DNA of 33,801 nt from JALOAT01 sp041677345 (GTDB lineage: Bacteria; Pseudomonadota; Gammaproteobacteria; Thiohalomonadales; Thiohalomonadaceae): the NCBI GenBank assembly GCA_041677345.1, contig JBAYQE010000022.1:1-33801 (forward strand), in the 5' to 3' direction. Positions within the stretch are counted from its first letter, which is position 1. Each line of letters opens with the position of its first letter. This document shows positions 32,318 through 33,801 of this stretch, in pieces. The position numbers and the translations under genes are program-made. The notes below the pieces were generated by a model. It had not been told where the DNA came from. It saw nothing but the letters and a program-made list of their open reading frames with translations, and searched no databases.

Positions 32318-33429
32318 AGATCCTGGAACTCTGCCTCTCGACCGATCTGGGCGGTCTGGAACTGTACATGCTGCGCTGCGTCCAGAAGCTCGCTGAGACG
32401 GATTCCGTGCTCGCCGTCGTCGCCCCGGGTGGCAAACCTGCGGAATACCTCACCAGGGCGGGCACCGGTTTCCTCGCGCTGAAGCCACGCATGCGTGCCC
32501 TGCCGTTGGGCACGGCCCGGCAACTGGCACGTATCATCGACCGCGAGCGGATCGACGTCCTGCACATGCACTGGGGCAAGGACCTGCCGCTGGCCGCCTT
32601 GGCCAAGGCCTTGTCCCGGCGTAAACCCGCGCTGGTGTACACGCGCCAGATGCAGATGACCCGCCCCAAGCAGGACTTCTACCACCGCTTTCTGTATCGC
32701 CAGGTGGATCGCCTCACCGGCATCACCCGCGTACTGGCGGAGGACATGCGGCGCTTCATCCCCGCGATCGCCCATCGCATCGACTACCTCTACTACGGGG
32801 TGGCCGCCCCGACGACCACGCTGACAGCGGAGCAACGCAGGGCGCGGCGGCGGGAGCTGGGGGTGCCCGAAGACGTGTTCCTGGTGGGCCTGTTCGGACG
32901 CATCAAGCGCTACAAGGGCCAGCATCTGCTGGTGGAGGCGCTGGCGCGCGCCCAGGCGGAACACATCCCCATGCACGGCCTCATTGTGGGCCGCGCCATG
33001 GAGCAGGATTATCTGGATGACCTGAAGGCGCGCAGCGCCCGCGAGCACCTGCCCGTCACGTTCAAGGATTTCGTGGAAGGCCCCCAGGCGCTGATGCAGG
33101 CCTGCGACTGCGTGATCCTCACAACGGTGGAGGAGACCTTCGGCCTGGTGCTGGTGGAGGCCATGCGCGTCGGCGTGCCGGTGATCGGCAGCGACCGCGG
33201 CGGCGTGCCGGAGATCATCGAACATGGAGAGACCGGTTTGCTGTTCCGCTCCGGCGACGGCGACGATCTCTACGCCCAGTTGCTGCGCCTGCAGCAGGAT
33301 GCGGTGCTTCGCCAGCGGCTGGGCGCGCAGGGCAAGGCCAAGGCCGACAGTCAGTTCGCCGACGACGCCCACTTCCCCGAACTGCGTCGCCGCCTGCAGG
33401 CCCTGGTCAGCGCAGGAAACGCCGGCTGA
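32314..33429 (+). CDS. Family-4 glycosyltransferase, LPS core related
   Basis: This 371-residue GT-B enzyme starts at GTG 32314, inside the previous stop (GTGA), with MKILELCLSTDLGGLELYMLR. The C-terminal half has the GT4 blocks VGLFGRIKRYKGQHLLVEAL, the EETFGLVLVEAMRVGVPVI motif with the two catalytic/donor Glu residues, and GGVPEIIEHGETGLLF. It belongs with the waaF-GT2 cluster and probably extends the core oligosaccharide. Donor and acceptor are unknown. Its 3' end overlaps a convergent gene by 23 bp. Confidence 0.9.
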   Translation: MKILELCLSTDLGGLELYMLRCVQKLAETDSVLAVVAPGGKPAEYLTRAGTGFLALKPRMRALPLGTARQLARIIDRERIDVLHMHWGKDLPLAALAKALSRRKPALVYTRQMQMTRPKQDFYHRFLYRQVDRLTGITRVLAEDMRRFIPAIAHRIDYLYYGVAAPTTTLTAEQRRARRRELGVPEDVFLVGLFGRIKRYKGQHLLVEALARAQAEHIPMHGLIVGRAMEQDYLDDLKARSAREHLPVTFKDFVEGPQALMQACDCVILTTVEETFGLVLVEAMRVGVPVIGSDRGGVPEIIEHGETGLLFRSGDGDDLYAQLLRLQQDAVLRQRLGAQGKAKADSQFADDAHFPELRRRLQALVSAGNAG

Positions 33430-33801
33430 TTTCCGCCGCGGCCGCGGCGATGTCGATTGCGCCCATGTCGTGCTCCTCGGCGCTTTCAGGCGGCGAGAAC
33501 GCGAGCCGCCGCTCGGGCGAATTGAGGGTCTGCCAGCGCAGCGCCGTGGCGGAGCGGCGGCGCGGATAGAATGCCGCCGTGTGCACATCCAGTGCCCCCG
33601 CAATGTGCAATGGTCCGGTAGAGCCGCTGATGAACAGATCGGCAACGGCAATGTGCCGCGCGAAGTCGGTCAAACTGCCCTCGGAGGCATGGACGACGGC
33701 GTGCATGCCGATCAGCAGGCGTGCCAATTCTTCAGCCCGCGCGCCTTCCCCGGGTCCGGCGGAGATGACGAAGGCCAGTGGCGAGGTGGCGGAAAGCGCA
33801 C
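33407..33801 (-). CDS. Family-9 heptosyltransferase-like protein (C-terminal part, cut by window edge)
   Basis: The minus-strand frame stays open to the right edge, giving 131 residues of the C-terminal half. The GT9 donor-binding block FISGSTGPLHIAGALDVHTAAFYPRRRSATALRW is clear, as is the Rossmann strand PLAFVISAGPGE before it. It resembles the LPS heptosyltransferase family including WaaC/WaaQ-type enzymes, with the variant PRRRSATALRWQ tail block found in a subset. The start lies outside the window; a TTG at 33727 is not needed. It converges on the GT4 gene with a 23-bp overlap. Confidence 0.88.
   Translation of the reverse strand, partial: ALSATSPLAFVISAGPGEGARAEELARLLIGMHAVVHASEGSLTDFARHIAVADLFISGSTGPLHIAGALDVHTAAFYPRRRSATALRWQTLNSPERRLAFSPPESAEEHDMGAIDIAAAAAEISRRFLR

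Overview
The window looks like core chromosome from a GC-rich (roughly 60-65% by eye), probably autotrophic gammaproteobacterium of the Chromatiales / Ectothiorhodospiraceae kind. The reasons are a Form-I-type phosphoribulokinase (Calvin cycle), heptose-based LPS core genes, the gammaproteobacterial order aroQ-accB-accC-prmA-DUF3426-dusB-fis-purH, and a perfect CIRCE operator in front of groESL. This taxonomic placement is inference from gene content. I see no tRNA, rRNA, CRISPR array, transposase, integrase, phage gene or recognisable defence system. Nothing here is convincingly a new multi-gene system. The unusual features are repeats, regulatory sites and gene architecture.

Layout. At 1-1062 lie the tail of a plus-strand gene and a minus-strand hinT-GST pair. 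RimO (1160-2476) and a small stand-alone CZB zinc-sensor-like protein (2569-2919) follow on the plus strand. The minus strand then carries a Cys-rich zinc-ribbon protein, a glycerophosphodiesterase, phosphoribulokinase with its own terminator and an upstream palindrome, purD, and an LTA-synthase-like membrane sulfatase. A divergent plus-strand secreted metallophosphatase (8755-10122) sits between the sulfatase gene and purH, so the normal purH-purD pair is split by about 3.6 kb. From 20781 down to 10214 runs a long minus-strand block: cutA, dsbD (with a duplicated alpha domain), a TlpA-like thioredoxin, aroQ, accB, accC, prmA, a DUF3426 protein, dusB (frameshifted as read), fis and purH.

The plus strand then carries fxsA, groES-groEL under a CIRCE/sigma70 promoter, glnE, ilvE, a zf-CHCC protein, and an LPS inner-core run (hldE, hldD, waaF, a family-2 and a family-4 glycosyltransferase). 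That run ends against a convergent, truncated GT9 heptosyltransferase at the right edge. hldE and hldD make ADP-L-glycero-D-manno-heptose, and WaaF and the other transferases would use it or extend the core.

Four intergenic gaps (11801-11895, 14952-15014, 18058-18214, 23542-23738) hold large inverted repeats. Their arms are built from roughly 9-nt G-rich units. The two longest enclose a shared REP-like core of about 40 nt. They look like non-autonomous, REP/BIME- or MITE-like elements and are the main non-genic signal in the window.
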